Positions 6,891-13,539 are shown, counted from the first letter of the stretch. The stretch is DNA of 14,844 nt from Planctomycetota bacterium (GCA_026386995.1 JAPLMO010000285.1:1-14844); one strand, 5' to 3'. The notes: a model not told the origin generated them from the sequence alone. Made by a program: numbers and translations.

Positions 6891-6974
6891 CAGTACTTCA
6901 ACGCCACTTAACCTTTACGCGGTGGGTCTCCGTACCCGCCACGCAAATCTGCTCTTAGCGTTGTAGTGCTACTG
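6891..6974. repeat. TIR hairpin element, copy 2 (supplies GH36 stop codon)
   Basis: The left end reads CAGTACTTCAACGCCACTTA, and the reverse complement of the right end reads CAGTAGCACTACAACGC. The internal palindrome is again GCGGTGGGT ... ACCCGCCACGC around CTCCGT. The stop codon of the glycosidase gene (TAG, plus 6969-6971) lies inside the right terminal repeat. The segment ACGCCACTTAACCTTT is shared with the copy at 11030-11185. Confidence 0.65.
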
Positions 6975-9287
6975 GGCGGCGAAGCGGACCTTCCAGCGGA
7001 CATCGCGGCCCTGGGGAGACTTCAGGGTCACACGCACCAGGTCTGCCTCCACGGCAACCGAAACACTTACGCCTGCGGCACGGTCCTCCTGCGAGATCTC
7101 CGCCCCGGCGGCCTTCCAGGCGCCCTTCGTGGAGCGCGTGAGCACACGCAATTCGTATGCGTCGCCGCCGACCACCTTGCTCGTGCCGGCCAGTTCCCGC
7201 GTATCGGCCGCCCACTTCTCCTCCAGCACGTCCACGATGCCCTGCATGATGTGGCGCGAGGTGCTGATGAGTTGCGGATGGTCCGCCACCTGCCGCACAG
7301 AAAGGACGGCGCACGAGGCTGGCGGCAGCACGTACTTCAGGCTGCCCTTGAATGGCGCAACCAGCGCGTTGGTCCAGAACTCGAAGGCGACGTACTCCGC
7401 CTGGTCCGAAAGGCCCAGGTCCTTCACGGGGCGATCCACCGCCAACTCCTTCTTGTCCGACGTCCAGTTGAAGAGGCCGACCACGTCACGGCGCGGCTGG
7501 CGGCGGTCATCAGTAACCACCCAGACGCGCGGCACATTCTCCTCGAAGAGGTCCACCGGCCGCGCCTGGAGGCCGTGCGACGGCATCGTGCGCTTCAGAA
7601 TATCAAACCGCTCGGCGGGCATGTCCGGGAAGGAATCGCTGCTCATGTTGAGTTGGCCGGTGACAGTCACCCAGGAGCAGATGGCCCGCGCCTGGGCCAG
7701 GGGCAAACTCGCACGCGCGTAGAGCGGGTCGGGGTCGTTGTACCAGATGCGGCCGTGGAGGTGATAGTTCCGCGCACCGAAGATTGGGCCGCGCTGGAGG
7801 CCGGCCCAGTCGGCGCCGTTGTCCGGTCCGATGCGCATGGCGTCCACGAGGCCGAAGGCGCCGCCGTAACTGCGCATGTTCTGCGGCGTGCAGCAACCCA
7901 GGATGAACACGTCCCGGCCGGCGACCTCGCGGATGAGTTTCTGCCCGTCGCGGTAGGCCTCGATGTTGGTCTTGTCGGGGTTGTGGTGGACGGCGTCACC
8001 CATGCGGTCGTCTTTGTAGGCGTCGTTGACGTACTGCTGCCGCGTGCCGGTGCCGGTCCACATGCCGTCCATCTTGAAGTACCGGTAGCCCCATTCACCG
8101 CCGATCCGCTTGATCTCGGCGCGCAGGTACTCCTGCACGGCGGGGTGGGTCAGGTCCAGACACGTACCGCCCCAGGAGGTGTCGTAGGGGCTCCCGTCGG
8201 CGGTCTTGACGAACCAGTCCTGGCGCTTCTGGAACCACGGGTCGTTATGTGTTCCCGCAAACGGCATGAACCAGATGCCGGGCACGAGGCCCTTGGAGCG
8301 AATGTTGTCGGCCGTCGCCTTCATGCCTGAGGGATACGGCCCGTCGGGCTTGACGCGGGTGAAGTTCTTGCGGGGGCCGTTCTTCTTCGGGTCGCCGTCC
8401 TGCCAGCCGTCGTCGATCTGGACGACCGAGAACCCGAACGGGGCAAGGTGCTGCGCCGCAAGGGCCGACTGCTCGGGCAACTTCTTCTCGTTCGACGCCC
8501 CCGCGTCGTACCACGTACAGTACCCGACCGGCTGCGGTGGCAGCTTCACGTTGTAAACCTTCGCCACCGCATCGGCCCATGCCTCCATGCCCAGGCGGGC
8601 GTCGTCGAAATAGCCGATGGCGAACGTCTCGAGCGCCTCCTTTCTACCCGGCGCGAGGCGCAGGCGGCCGTACTCGATCCGCGCGTCCATGCGGACTCGC
8701 CCGTCCTTGACGCCGGCAAACACCACGCCGCTGCCCCGATCGGTGGTGATCCAGCCGCCGACGACTCCGCTGCGGCTTTTCGGCTCAACCACCGCCTGCC
8801 ACATGTAACTGCCAGGGGCCTTCCCCGGCGCAGCAAGGCCGCCCGTGCCAAAAACCTTAAGCGCTTCCAGGGGCTTGCCGAGGTCCAGCCCGACGCTCAG
8901 GGTCGGCACTTTGTTGGCGACTGTCACCTCCTTGCCGCCGTTGTGCAAACTCGCGCGGATAAGGACGAAGGGGAGGTTCGGCGCGATGAAGATTTGGTCG
9001 GAATTGCCATCGGGGTACTTGATCTCGATCCCCTGGCATTCGCCGAACGTCTTATCCGTAACGGTCACGACCTTGGCCGCACCGCCCTCGCCGGACAGTT
9101 TGCCGTCGACGATAAACGTCCGCGGCCCGCAACTGGCCGACAGCCGCCCGGCAGCCGTATCATACTTTACCTCCATGGAGGCGTTGCGGATGCTTAAAAC
9201 GTCGCCTTGTGCCGCAGCCGCAGCCCCCAACAGGAATCCGCACACCAGAACAGCAACCACGGTGACTGCTCGCCTGCTGCCTCGCAT
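6969..9287 (-). CDS. Secreted GH36-like alpha-galactosidase family glycoside hydrolase
   Basis: The 772-residue protein has a Sec signal peptide (basic start, hydrophobic run about 8-22, A-rich region ending near residue 27) and so is exported. An N-terminal beta-rich domain (about 30-250) precedes a TIM barrel of the clan GH-D type: CTWYDAG (257-263), IDDGWQDG (291-298), the nucleophile strand YFKMDG with D407 in the K-x-D position, and MRIGPD (484-489), with D489 as the likely acid/base. A C-terminal beta domain follows. Known members of this clan release alpha-linked galactose or related sugars; the specific substrate here is not determined, and raffinose-synthase-like or alpha-N-acetylgalactosaminidase activities remain possible. 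The ATG follows AGGGGAG at 7-base spacing. It has its own candidate promoter and is not obviously in an operon. Confidence 0.88.
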   Translation of the reverse strand: MRGSRRAVTVVAVLVCGFLLGAAAAAQGDVLSIRNASMEVKYDTAAGRLSASCGPRTFIVDGKLSGEGGAAKVVTVTDKTFGECQGIEIKYPDGNSDQIFIAPNLPFVLIRASLHNGGKEVTVANKVPTLSVGLDLGKPLEALKVFGTGGLAAPGKAPGSYMWQAVVEPKSRSGVVGGWITTDRGSGVVFAGVKDGRVRMDARIEYGRLRLAPGRKEALETFAIGYFDDARLGMEAWADAVAKVYNVKLPPQPVGYCTWYDAGASNEKKLPEQSALAAQHLAPFGFSVVQIDDGWQDGDPKKNGPRKNFTRVKPDGPYPSGMKATADNIRSKGLVPGIWFMPFAGTHNDPWFQKRQDWFVKTADGSPYDTSWGGTCLDLTHPAVQEYLRAEIKRIGGEWGYRYFKMDGMWTGTGTRQQYVNDAYKDDRMGDAVHHNPDKTNIEAYRDGQKLIREVAGRDVFILGCCTPQNMRSYGGAFGLVDAMRIGPDNGADWAGLQRGPIFGARNYHLHGRIWYNDPDPLYARASLPLAQARAICSWVTVTGQLNMSSDSFPDMPAERFDILKRTMPSHGLQARPVDLFEENVPRVWVVTDDRRQPRRDVVGLFNWTSDKKELAVDRPVKDLGLSDQAEYVAFEFWTNALVAPFKGSLKYVLPPASCAVLSVRQVADHPQLISTSRHIMQGIVDVLEEKWAADTRELAGTSKVVGGDAYELRVLTRSTKGAWKAAGAEISQEDRAAGVSVSVAVEADLVRVTLKSPQGRDVRWKVRFAAQ

Positions 9288-9315
9288 CGTTCGCTCCCCT
9301 AATCAGTGCCGCAGC

Positions 9316-9344
9316 ATCGTACATTCCGCCGGCCGCGAAGTCCA
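9316..9344 (-). promoter_or_regulatory. Candidate promoter of the GH36-like gene
   Basis: On the minus strand TGGACT (plus 9339-9344) and TACGAT (plus 9316-9321) are spaced by 17 bp. Each matches four of six consensus bases. The predicted leader is about 20 bases and contains the ribosome binding site. Confidence 0.35.
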
Positions 9345-9374
9345 CTTTCCGCCGCACGAGTCCTGTTTTTGAGC

Positions 9375-9398
9375 GCGGCGGGTCGGGAGACCCACCGC
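9375..9398. repeat. GCGGCGGGTC palindrome in divergent intergenic region
   Basis: GCGGCGGGTC (9375-9384) pairs with GACCCACCGC (9389-9398) across a 4-base loop, with one mismatch. It shares its core with the TIR hairpin elements but has no recognisable outer inverted repeats. It lies between divergently transcribed genes, so a terminator role is unlikely here. Confidence 0.55.
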
Positions 9399-9494
9399 AC
9401 AATGTTACTTCGCCGCCTGAATGGCACGCCGCCGGGTTAGCGATTCTTCAGCAGCACAAAAAGATTGGTGCCATACCGTCGCAGTTCGTTTTTC

Positions 9495-9524
9495 TTGTGT
9501 ACCATGCGCGGCCGCAGGTATAAT
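9495..9524 (+). promoter_or_regulatory. Promoter of the tandem-repeat secreted protein gene
   Basis: A perfect TATAAT (9519-9524) follows TTGTGT (9495-9500) at 18-bp spacing. Transcription would start near 9531, 26 bases before the ATG at 9557 and upstream of its AGGAGA ribosome binding site. Confidence 0.5.
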
Positions 9525-9556
9525 GGCCCTTGCACCATCTTAAAAGGAGAATGCGT

Positions 9557-10168
9557 ATGACCCTGTTCGCCCGGATGTGGAAACCTGCCGCACTGGCCCT
9601 CGCCTTCTGCCTCCTCCTCGGCCTGGCCTCGGCGCCCAGCCGCGCGGCCGACGCCGCGAAGCCGAACAGTCTGGTCATCGTCAAAGCGGAATACGGCGAT
9701 CTGCCAAGCGGCGATAAAGTTGACGTGACGAAGAAGGTGGCCGAGATGGTCAAGGACGGCGCACTTTCGGTCGAGGCTACCAACGACAACTTCACCGACC
9801 CGGCCGAGGGCATCGTCAAGAAACTGCGAGTGGACTTTACCCTCAACGGCACGGCGCTCTCGAAGACCGTGGACGAGGACGAAACATTAACGATCAGTGC
9901 AAGCGACCTGCCGGTGGCCAGCAAACTGGTCATCGTCAAGGCCGTTTACGGCGACCTGCCCTCCGGCGATTCGGTCGATGTGACGAAAAAGGTGGCCGAG
10001 ATGGTCAAGGACGGCGCACTTTCGGTCGAGGCGACCAACGACAACTTCACCGACCCGGCCGAGGGCATCGTCAAGAAACTGCGGGTGGACTACACCTTCA
10101 ACGGCGCGGCGAAATCCAAAACCGTCGACGAGGACGAGACCCTGACGATCTCGGCCGCCGGAGACTGA
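9557..10168 (+). CDS. Secreted protein of two tandem 85-residue repeats (DUF3395-like)
   Basis: The 203-residue product has a signal peptide (hydrophobic run about 11-25, probable cleavage near A30), then two repeats at about 39-115 and 124-200 with an 85-residue period. Each reads, in outline, L-V-I-V-K-A-x-Y-G-D-L-P-S-G-D, D-V-T-K-K-V, a K-D-G-A-L-S-V stretch, then N-F-T-D-P-A-E-G and K-K-L-R-V-D-x-T. This layout recalls DUF3395, the C-terminal domain of the DnaJC11 family, but the link is from memory of the pattern and is not proven. No catalytic motif or cysteine pattern is seen, so a binding or structural role outside the membrane is likeliest. The ATG at 9557 is chosen because AGGAGA lies 7 bases before it. 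It converges with the next gene, 20 bases away. Confidence 0.82.
   Translation: MTLFARMWKPAALALAFCLLLGLASAPSRAADAAKPNSLVIVKAEYGDLPSGDKVDVTKKVAEMVKDGALSVEATNDNFTDPAEGIVKKLRVDFTLNGTALSKTVDEDETLTISASDLPVASKLVIVKAVYGDLPSGDSVDVTKKVAEMVKDGALSVEATNDNFTDPAEGIVKKLRVDYTFNGAAKSKTVDEDETLTISAAGD
9671..10158 (+). repeat. Tandem 255-bp intragenic duplication
   Basis: The second unit begins at 9926, exactly 255 bp after the first at 9671. Within it, 9734-9837 and 9989-10092 are almost identical, including at third codon positions, with about two differences over roughly 100 bases. The flanking parts of the units have diverged more. This mosaic suggests recent duplication or gene conversion of the central part. 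Confidence 0.75.
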
Positions 10169-10188
10169 AGTCGCGTAAACGTCGCCGG

Positions 10189-10647
10189 TTACAGCCGCTC
10201 CGGCAACCAGAGGCGGAAGGTCGTGCCGTCGGCCTCGGTCGACGTGAAGTCGACATTGCCCTTCAGATACTTCTCGGTCAGCCATTTCATGGCAAAGGTG
10301 TCCAGGCCGCGCCCATAGCCGATTGGGGTCGTGAAGTATCGCTGAAAGACCCGAAGAGCCACGTCCGGCGGATTGACCACGCACAGGGTCCGACCCACCG
10401 CGGCCGGGGGCGTGGCGTAAATCTGCCGGACCTTGTCCAGGACCTGGCACACGGAGGTTTCTTCGAGCATCATCGGGCACTCGTCGGGGGGAGCGTGCAG
10501 GAGCGTCCGCTGAATCTCGACCCCCTTTGACAGGAGCGCAATCGACTGGCGGACGTTGCGGACAAGGCTGTCGCCCCTGTGTTCCATGGCCAGCATGTCC
10601 GAGGCCGCTACGCCAGAGGGAACGTGCCAAAAGGCGTACCGCGTCAC
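10189..10647 (-). CDS. Degenerate histidine-kinase-type (GHKL) ATPase, probably a pseudogene
   Basis: The 152-residue reading frame has the end of a histidine kinase ATPase domain: FQRYFTTP (101-108), GRGLDTFAMKWLTEKYLKG (112-130) and GTTFRLWLP (141-149), matching the F/G2/G3 region of kinases that read F-Q-R-x-F-S-T-K then G-R-G-L-G-T-Y. The part that should hold the N-box (asparagine for Mg-ATP) and the G1 D-x-G-x-G is missing: residue 88 (GRTLCVV) runs almost directly into PPDVALRVFQRYF. No phosphorylatable histidine motif is present at the N-terminus. The nominal GTG start has no ribosome binding site. A good one lies upstream of ATG 10677, but that same frame stops at TAA (10648-10650) after nine codons. 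Promoter and C-terminus intact, middle deleted and front interrupted: most likely a decaying gene. Confidence 0.6.
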   Translation of the reverse strand: MTRYAFWHVPSGVAASDMLAMEHRGDSLVRNVRQSIALLSKGVEIQRTLLHAPPDECPMMLEETSVCQVLDKVRQIYATPPAAVGRTLCVVNPPDVALRVFQRYFTTPIGYGRGLDTFAMKWLTEKYLKGNVDFTSTEADGTTFRLWLPERL

Positions 10648-10677
10648 TTACAAGGGGGTCAGGAGCCCTATCGCCAT
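10648..10677 (-). other. Nine-codon open frame ending in TAA directly before the kinase fragment
   Basis: ATG at 10677 is preceded by AAAGGA at 8-base spacing and encodes MAIGLLTPL, then TAA. The next codon in the same frame is the GTG of the kinase-like fragment. Either this is the true N-terminus of that gene, cut by a nonsense mutation, or it is a tiny leader peptide. The first reading fits better with the other damage in the gene. Confidence 0.4.
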
Positions 10678-10717
10678 TGACCGATTCCTTTCTGCTGTCT
10701 GGCCCTCCACAGAATTC

Positions 10718-10723
10718 ATTATA
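10718..10723 (-). promoter_or_regulatory. Perfect TATAAT box upstream of the kinase-like fragment
   Basis: The minus strand reads TATAAT, with transcription predicted to start near 10711, upstream of ATG 10677. No -35 box is seen at 16-18 bp; a TTGCCG lies too far away, at 21 bp. The assignment is therefore weak. Confidence 0.3.
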
Positions 10724-10750
10724 AAGCAATGCTCCGGTCGCAGACGGCAA

Positions 10751-11029
10751 AAACGAAATTGCTCTCGAAGGGGCGGATGCCTCGGCCGCACATGTTCAGC
10801 GGGGCGAGGAAAAAGTGGCTGCATCCGTTCGGCTGTATGCAAACTGGGGCGGTCCCCTTTCCGCGAAACCGCCAGAAGGACGCAGCCCCCCTGCCCGTTC
10901 CCCTTGAATATGGCCGATGAGACGGGCCGACGGAATCACGCGCTTTCCAATCCCACAAGTATACTCGCGCCTCATGCATGAGGCGCGCGGCCGATACCTC
11001 CTTGGAGAAATTCGCGGCAAACCCCCGGC
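10751..11029. other. Intergenic stretch without a convincing gene
   Basis: Reading frames cross this region on both strands, but none has a start with a well-placed ribosome binding site or a recognisable protein family. The longest sensible candidate (minus, 10719-10979, 86 residues) is rich in W, C and R and has its AGGAGG about 17 bases from the ATG. The stretch does contain a 22-bp perfect palindrome, listed separately. Confidence 0.5.
10966..10987. repeat. 22-bp perfect palindrome
   Basis: CGCGCCTCATG is followed immediately by its reverse complement CATGAGGCGCG with no spacer. A loop-free perfect palindrome is more typical of a protein-binding site or cruciform than of an RNA hairpin. 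No gene with a clear start is positioned to be controlled by it. Confidence 0.6.
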
Positions 11030-11185
11030 TAGTACTACAACGCCACTTAACCTTTGCGCGGTGGGTCGGAGTTTACCCGCCTGGGCGGGTACCCACCGCG
11101 TTCGAAAAGGCGGTTCCTCGCTCAGAAAACGAGGCATGCGCGGCGGGTACGGAGACCCGCCGCGCAAAATGGCGCTGTAGTGCTA
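11030..11185. mobile_element. TIR hairpin element, copy 3 (composite, 156 bp)
   Basis: The ends form inverted repeats: left TAGTACTACAACGCCA, reverse complement of right TAGCACTACAGCGCCA (14 of 16 match). CTAG sits at both outer edges. Two core palindromes lie inside: CGCGGTGGGT (11057-11066) with ACCCACCGCG (11091-11100), itself enclosing ACCCGCC/GGCGGGT, and GCGCGGCGGGT (11138-11148) with ACCCGCCGCGC (11155-11165). A smaller CCTCG/CGAGG hairpin (about 11117-11134) sits between them. The 74-84 bp copies at 5782 and 6891 have only one core, so this copy looks like a doubled version. No coding potential. Confidence 0.65.
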
Positions 11186-11484
11186 GGCAGGGAGGCAAGA
11201 AGGCGGTGCGCCGCAAGACGCCTGCGTCGTAAAATACGTTAGAAGCATGCCTCTGCCGTCTCACTGCAATGCGGGGGACGTTCCGTATGAGTGCGGAAAC
11301 CACCCAGAGTGCAGCGATGCGATCTCGCCGAAGGGTCCATAGACAAGCACCCCGAGCACCATACTTGGGACCAGCGTGTGCCAGGGGGCCGTCTTCTTCA
11401 ACTTCCTTACCTAATACTATTGCGCCCGGAAAACGAGGCGCAGGCTGTTGCGCCGTTCACAACGTAAACAATTTCACAAGAGAG
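11186..11484. other. Intergenic stretch, nothing recognised
   Basis: No reading frame with a plausible start and family, no strong hairpin and no RNA gene was recognised between the composite repeat and the Rrf2 promoter. It could hold long upstream control sequence for the Rrf2 gene or a decayed gene. Confidence 0.5.
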
Positions 11485-11512
11485 TTGACAAGATCAACCT
11501 ACGTGCTACGAT
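11485..11512 (+). promoter_or_regulatory. Rrf2 gene promoter with overlapping TTGA-N5-TCAA dyad
   Basis: A perfect TTGACA (11485-11490) is followed at 16 bp by TACGAT (11507-11512). The -35 overlaps a dyad, TTGACAAGATCAA (11485-11497). Rrf2 regulators often repress their own promoters at such sites, so the dyad is a candidate operator; that role is inferred. Confidence 0.55.
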
Positions 11513-11542
11513 ATCCCTTGGAACAGGGCGGGAGGAAAAAAT

Positions 11543-12004
11543 GTGACGATCACGCAGAAGTGCCAGTACGCCTTGCGCGCAATCTTTGAACTGGCCCGGC
11601 GCAACGGCCAGGGGCCTGCCAAGATCGCCGACATCGCAGAGGCACAGACGATCCCTCCGCAGTTCCTCGAGACGATCTTAAACCAACTCAAGCAGGCCGG
11701 TTACGTTGAATCGCGGCGCGGCGTGCGCGGCGGATATATCTTGACCGCTTCGCCCGCGCGACTGACGGCCGGCGACATTATCCGCCAGATCGACGGACTC
11801 GGCAAACCGGTCAAGTGCGTCGTCGGCGGCGGAGACGAGTGCCCCATGCGAGGCGCCTGCGCCTTTGAAGACATGTGGAACCAGGCCGGCGACGCCCTGG
11901 CCAAGGTCTTCGACAACACCACCTTCCAGGACCTCCTGGATAAGCACGCCGCGATCTCGAAGCCCAAGGGCCGGCCTTCCACCTCCTCTGCGAAGCCGCG
12001 CTAG
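11543..12004 (+). CDS. Rrf2 family transcriptional regulator (putative Fe-S sensor)
   Basis: The 153-residue protein is an Rrf2/IscR-type winged-helix repressor or activator. The N-terminus (MTITQKCQYALRAIFELA) and the wing region with SRRGVRGGYILT (58-68) are characteristic. Three cysteines, C92, C100 and C106, lie in the dimer-helix region where members that bind a [2Fe-2S] or [4Fe-4S] cluster have theirs, so it probably senses iron-sulfur status, redox or NO. The GTG start is fixed by GGAGG 7 bases upstream. The spacing of the cysteines (7 then 5 residues between) differs slightly from E. coli IscR (5 and 5). No isc or suf genes are nearby, so its targets are not evident; the next gene has its own promoter 190 bases downstream. 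The last 15 residues are K/R/S/P-rich and probably disordered. Confidence 0.93.
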   Translation: MTITQKCQYALRAIFELARRNGQGPAKIADIAEAQTIPPQFLETILNQLKQAGYVESRRGVRGGYILTASPARLTAGDIIRQIDGLGKPVKCVVGGGDECPMRGACAFEDMWNQAGDALAKVFDNTTFQDLLDKHAAISKPKGRPSTSSAKPR

Positions 12005-12189
12005 TCGCGGTCGCAGAGTTCGTCCAGCGCTGCCGGCCAGCAGGCTGCCGGCTTCGCCATCTGATCGCTTCGCTGACAGTCCCCTGCCATGCGGCCGCTG
12101 ACTTTCTGCGCGCCGCCGGCGACCTTGCCCCATTCTCTCTCGCGCAGCAACCGGGACGCGCGCGAACCCGGCCGCACAACCGCGCAGTC
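12005..12189. other. Spacer between Rrf2 gene and oxidoreductase promoter
   Basis: No gene is seen. GCCGGC repeats around 12030-12055 can form a short hairpin that might end the Rrf2 transcript, but no T-run follows. Confidence 0.35.
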
Positions 12190-12218
12190 CTTTGACTCCC
12201 TGCCCTACCGGTGGTATC
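12190..12218 (+). promoter_or_regulatory. Promoter of the Gfo/Idh/MocA gene
   Basis: TTGACT (12190-12195) and TATCCT (12213-12218) are separated by 17 bp, matching five and four of six consensus bases. The start near 12225 leaves a 40-base leader and excludes the in-frame GTG at 12211 as a start codon. Confidence 0.5.
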
Positions 12219-12264
12219 CTCCGATACAGATTCCAATGGAAAACGGTCCAGAAAGGGTTACGCC

Positions 12265-13485
12265 ATGACACAGTCGAATGCCGGTGCGATGGACAGGCGT
12301 TGGTTTCTGAAAACGGCGACGGGTGCGGCGGGGCTGGTCATCCTGGCGCCCGGCGCGGTCCGCGGGTTCGAGGCCAACTCCAAAATCCAACTGGGCCTTA
12401 TCGGCTGCGGCGGGCGCGGCGATTGGATCGCCGACCTCTTTAGTAAAGACGGGCACTACCAGATCGCCGCCCTGACCGACTACTTCAAGGACCGCGTCAC
12501 GGAGGCGGGCGAGAAGTTCGCCGTCCCGCCTGAGCGAAGGCACACCGGCTTTGATGGCTACAAGCAGTTGCTCGCCGGCAAGGTCGACGCGGTGGCCATT
12601 ATGAGCCCGCCGTACTTTCACCCCGAGCAGGCCGTCGCCGGCCTCGAAGCGGGCAAACACGTGTACATGGCCAAGCCCATCGCCGTCGACGCCCCCGGGG
12701 CGATGGCCATCGCCACCGCGGCCGCCAAGGTCAAGGACAGGCTCTCGTGCCTCGTCGATTTCCAGACGCGGGCCAACGAGTTCTACAAGGGCGCGTTCGA
12801 GAAAATCAAGGAAGGCATCATCGGGAAGCCTGTATGCGCCCAGGCGTACTACTACGCCGGGCGGCTGGACGCCCAGGCCAAGCCAGGCACGCCGCAGGCG
12901 CGGCTGAGGAACTGGGTCTTCGACATGGCCCTCTCGGGCGACATCATCGTGGAGCAGAACATCCACGCACTCGACGTGGCCAACTGGTTCCTCCAGGGCC
13001 ACCCCGTCAAGGCTGTCGGCACGGGCGGCCGCAAGGCGCGCACCGATATCGGCGATTGCTGGGACCACTTCGTCGTTACCTACTGGTACCCCGACGACGT
13101 CCTGCTCGATTTCTCCAGCGGCCAGTTCACACAAGGGTACGACGACATCTGCTGCCGCGTGTACGGAACCCTCGGCACGGTGGACTCGCACTACGGCGGC
13201 CTGGTGAACATCCGGGCCAAGACGGGTGGCTACCGCGGCGGCCAGACGAGCCCCATTTTTAAGGCGGGCGCCCAGGCCAACATCAAGACCTTCGCCGAGG
13301 TGATCCTGGCCGGCAAACCCGTGTGCAACGCCGAGGAAAGCGCCGACAGCACCATGACGGCCGTCCTCGGACGCATCGCCGCCTACACCGGCAAGACCGT
13401 CACGTGGGACGAGATGCTGAAGGCCGGCGAGAAACTCGACCCAAAACTCAACCTGCCCGCCGACGGGCCGGAGTGGAAGGGATAG
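12265..13485 (+). CDS. Tat-exported Gfo/Idh/MocA family oxidoreductase
   Basis: The 406-residue protein is an NAD(P)-dependent sugar or polyol dehydrogenase of the Gfo/Idh/MocA family. The N-terminus has a twin-arginine signal (DRRWFLK, R11-R12, then a hydrophobic run to about residue 33), so it is exported folded with its cofactor. The Rossmann fold starts with GLIGCGGRGDW (44-54). The usual E-K-P motif is A-K-P (136-138), keeping the catalytic lysine K137. The C-terminal domain has the catalytic-type histidine H234 in EQNIHALDVANW. The family is strongly expanded in Planctomycetota, where many copies are Tat-exported. The ATG follows AAAGGG at 8-base spacing; an ATG at 12289 would leave the Tat motif at the very N-terminus and is less likely. 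Substrate unknown. Confidence 0.92.
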   Translation: MTQSNAGAMDRRWFLKTATGAAGLVILAPGAVRGFEANSKIQLGLIGCGGRGDWIADLFSKDGHYQIAALTDYFKDRVTEAGEKFAVPPERRHTGFDGYKQLLAGKVDAVAIMSPPYFHPEQAVAGLEAGKHVYMAKPIAVDAPGAMAIATAAAKVKDRLSCLVDFQTRANEFYKGAFEKIKEGIIGKPVCAQAYYYAGRLDAQAKPGTPQARLRNWVFDMALSGDIIVEQNIHALDVANWFLQGHPVKAVGTGGRKARTDIGDCWDHFVVTYWYPDDVLLDFSSGQFTQGYDDICCRVYGTLGTVDSHYGGLVNIRAKTGGYRGGQTSPIFKAGAQANIKTFAEVILAGKPVCNAEESADSTMTAVLGRIAAYTGKTVTWDEMLKAGEKLDPKLNLPADGPEWKG

Positions 13486-13510
13486 CCGCATCATTACGGA
13501 TTCCGAAAAC

Positions 13511-13539
13511 GCGCGGCGGGTCTCCCCGACCCGCCGCGC
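13511..13539. terminator. Bidirectional hairpin between convergent genes
   Basis: GCGCGGCGGGTC (13511-13522) pairs perfectly with GACCCGCCGCGC (13528-13539) across a 5-base loop. It occupies the 78-bp gap between the convergent stops at 13485 and 13564, the place for a two-way terminator. The lack of a T-run means it would not be a classical rho-independent site. It is the core of the repeat family without its outer TIRs. Confidence 0.55.

Noticed and set aside
4932..6911. A 659-residue plus-strand open frame opposite the DUF2064 and aldolase genes
   Set aside because: It crosses two real minus-strand genes, their promoters and a repeat element, and shows no domain. This is typical antisense openness at high GC.
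9448..9939. 163-residue minus-strand open frame opposite the tandem-repeat protein gene
   Set aside because: The plus-strand gene has promoter, ribosome binding site, signal peptide and repeats in phase. This frame is its antisense.
9557..10647. Toxin-antitoxin or defence pair formed by the repeat protein and kinase fragment
   Set aside because: The two genes converge rather than share a transcript, the first is secreted, and the second is a kinase remnant. Nothing supports a functional pair.
10719..10979. Possible 86-residue minus-strand gene in the large intergenic gap
   Set aside because: The AGGAGG lies about 17 bases before the ATG, the ATG is inside the perfect palindrome, and the composition (W, R, C, G rich) does not look like a protein family I know. 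It may be translated repeat sequence.
12205..13494. A 429-residue minus-strand open frame opposite the Gfo/Idh/MocA gene
   Set aside because: The plus-strand gene has clear Tat, Rossmann and A-K-P motifs, and the antisense frame has none.
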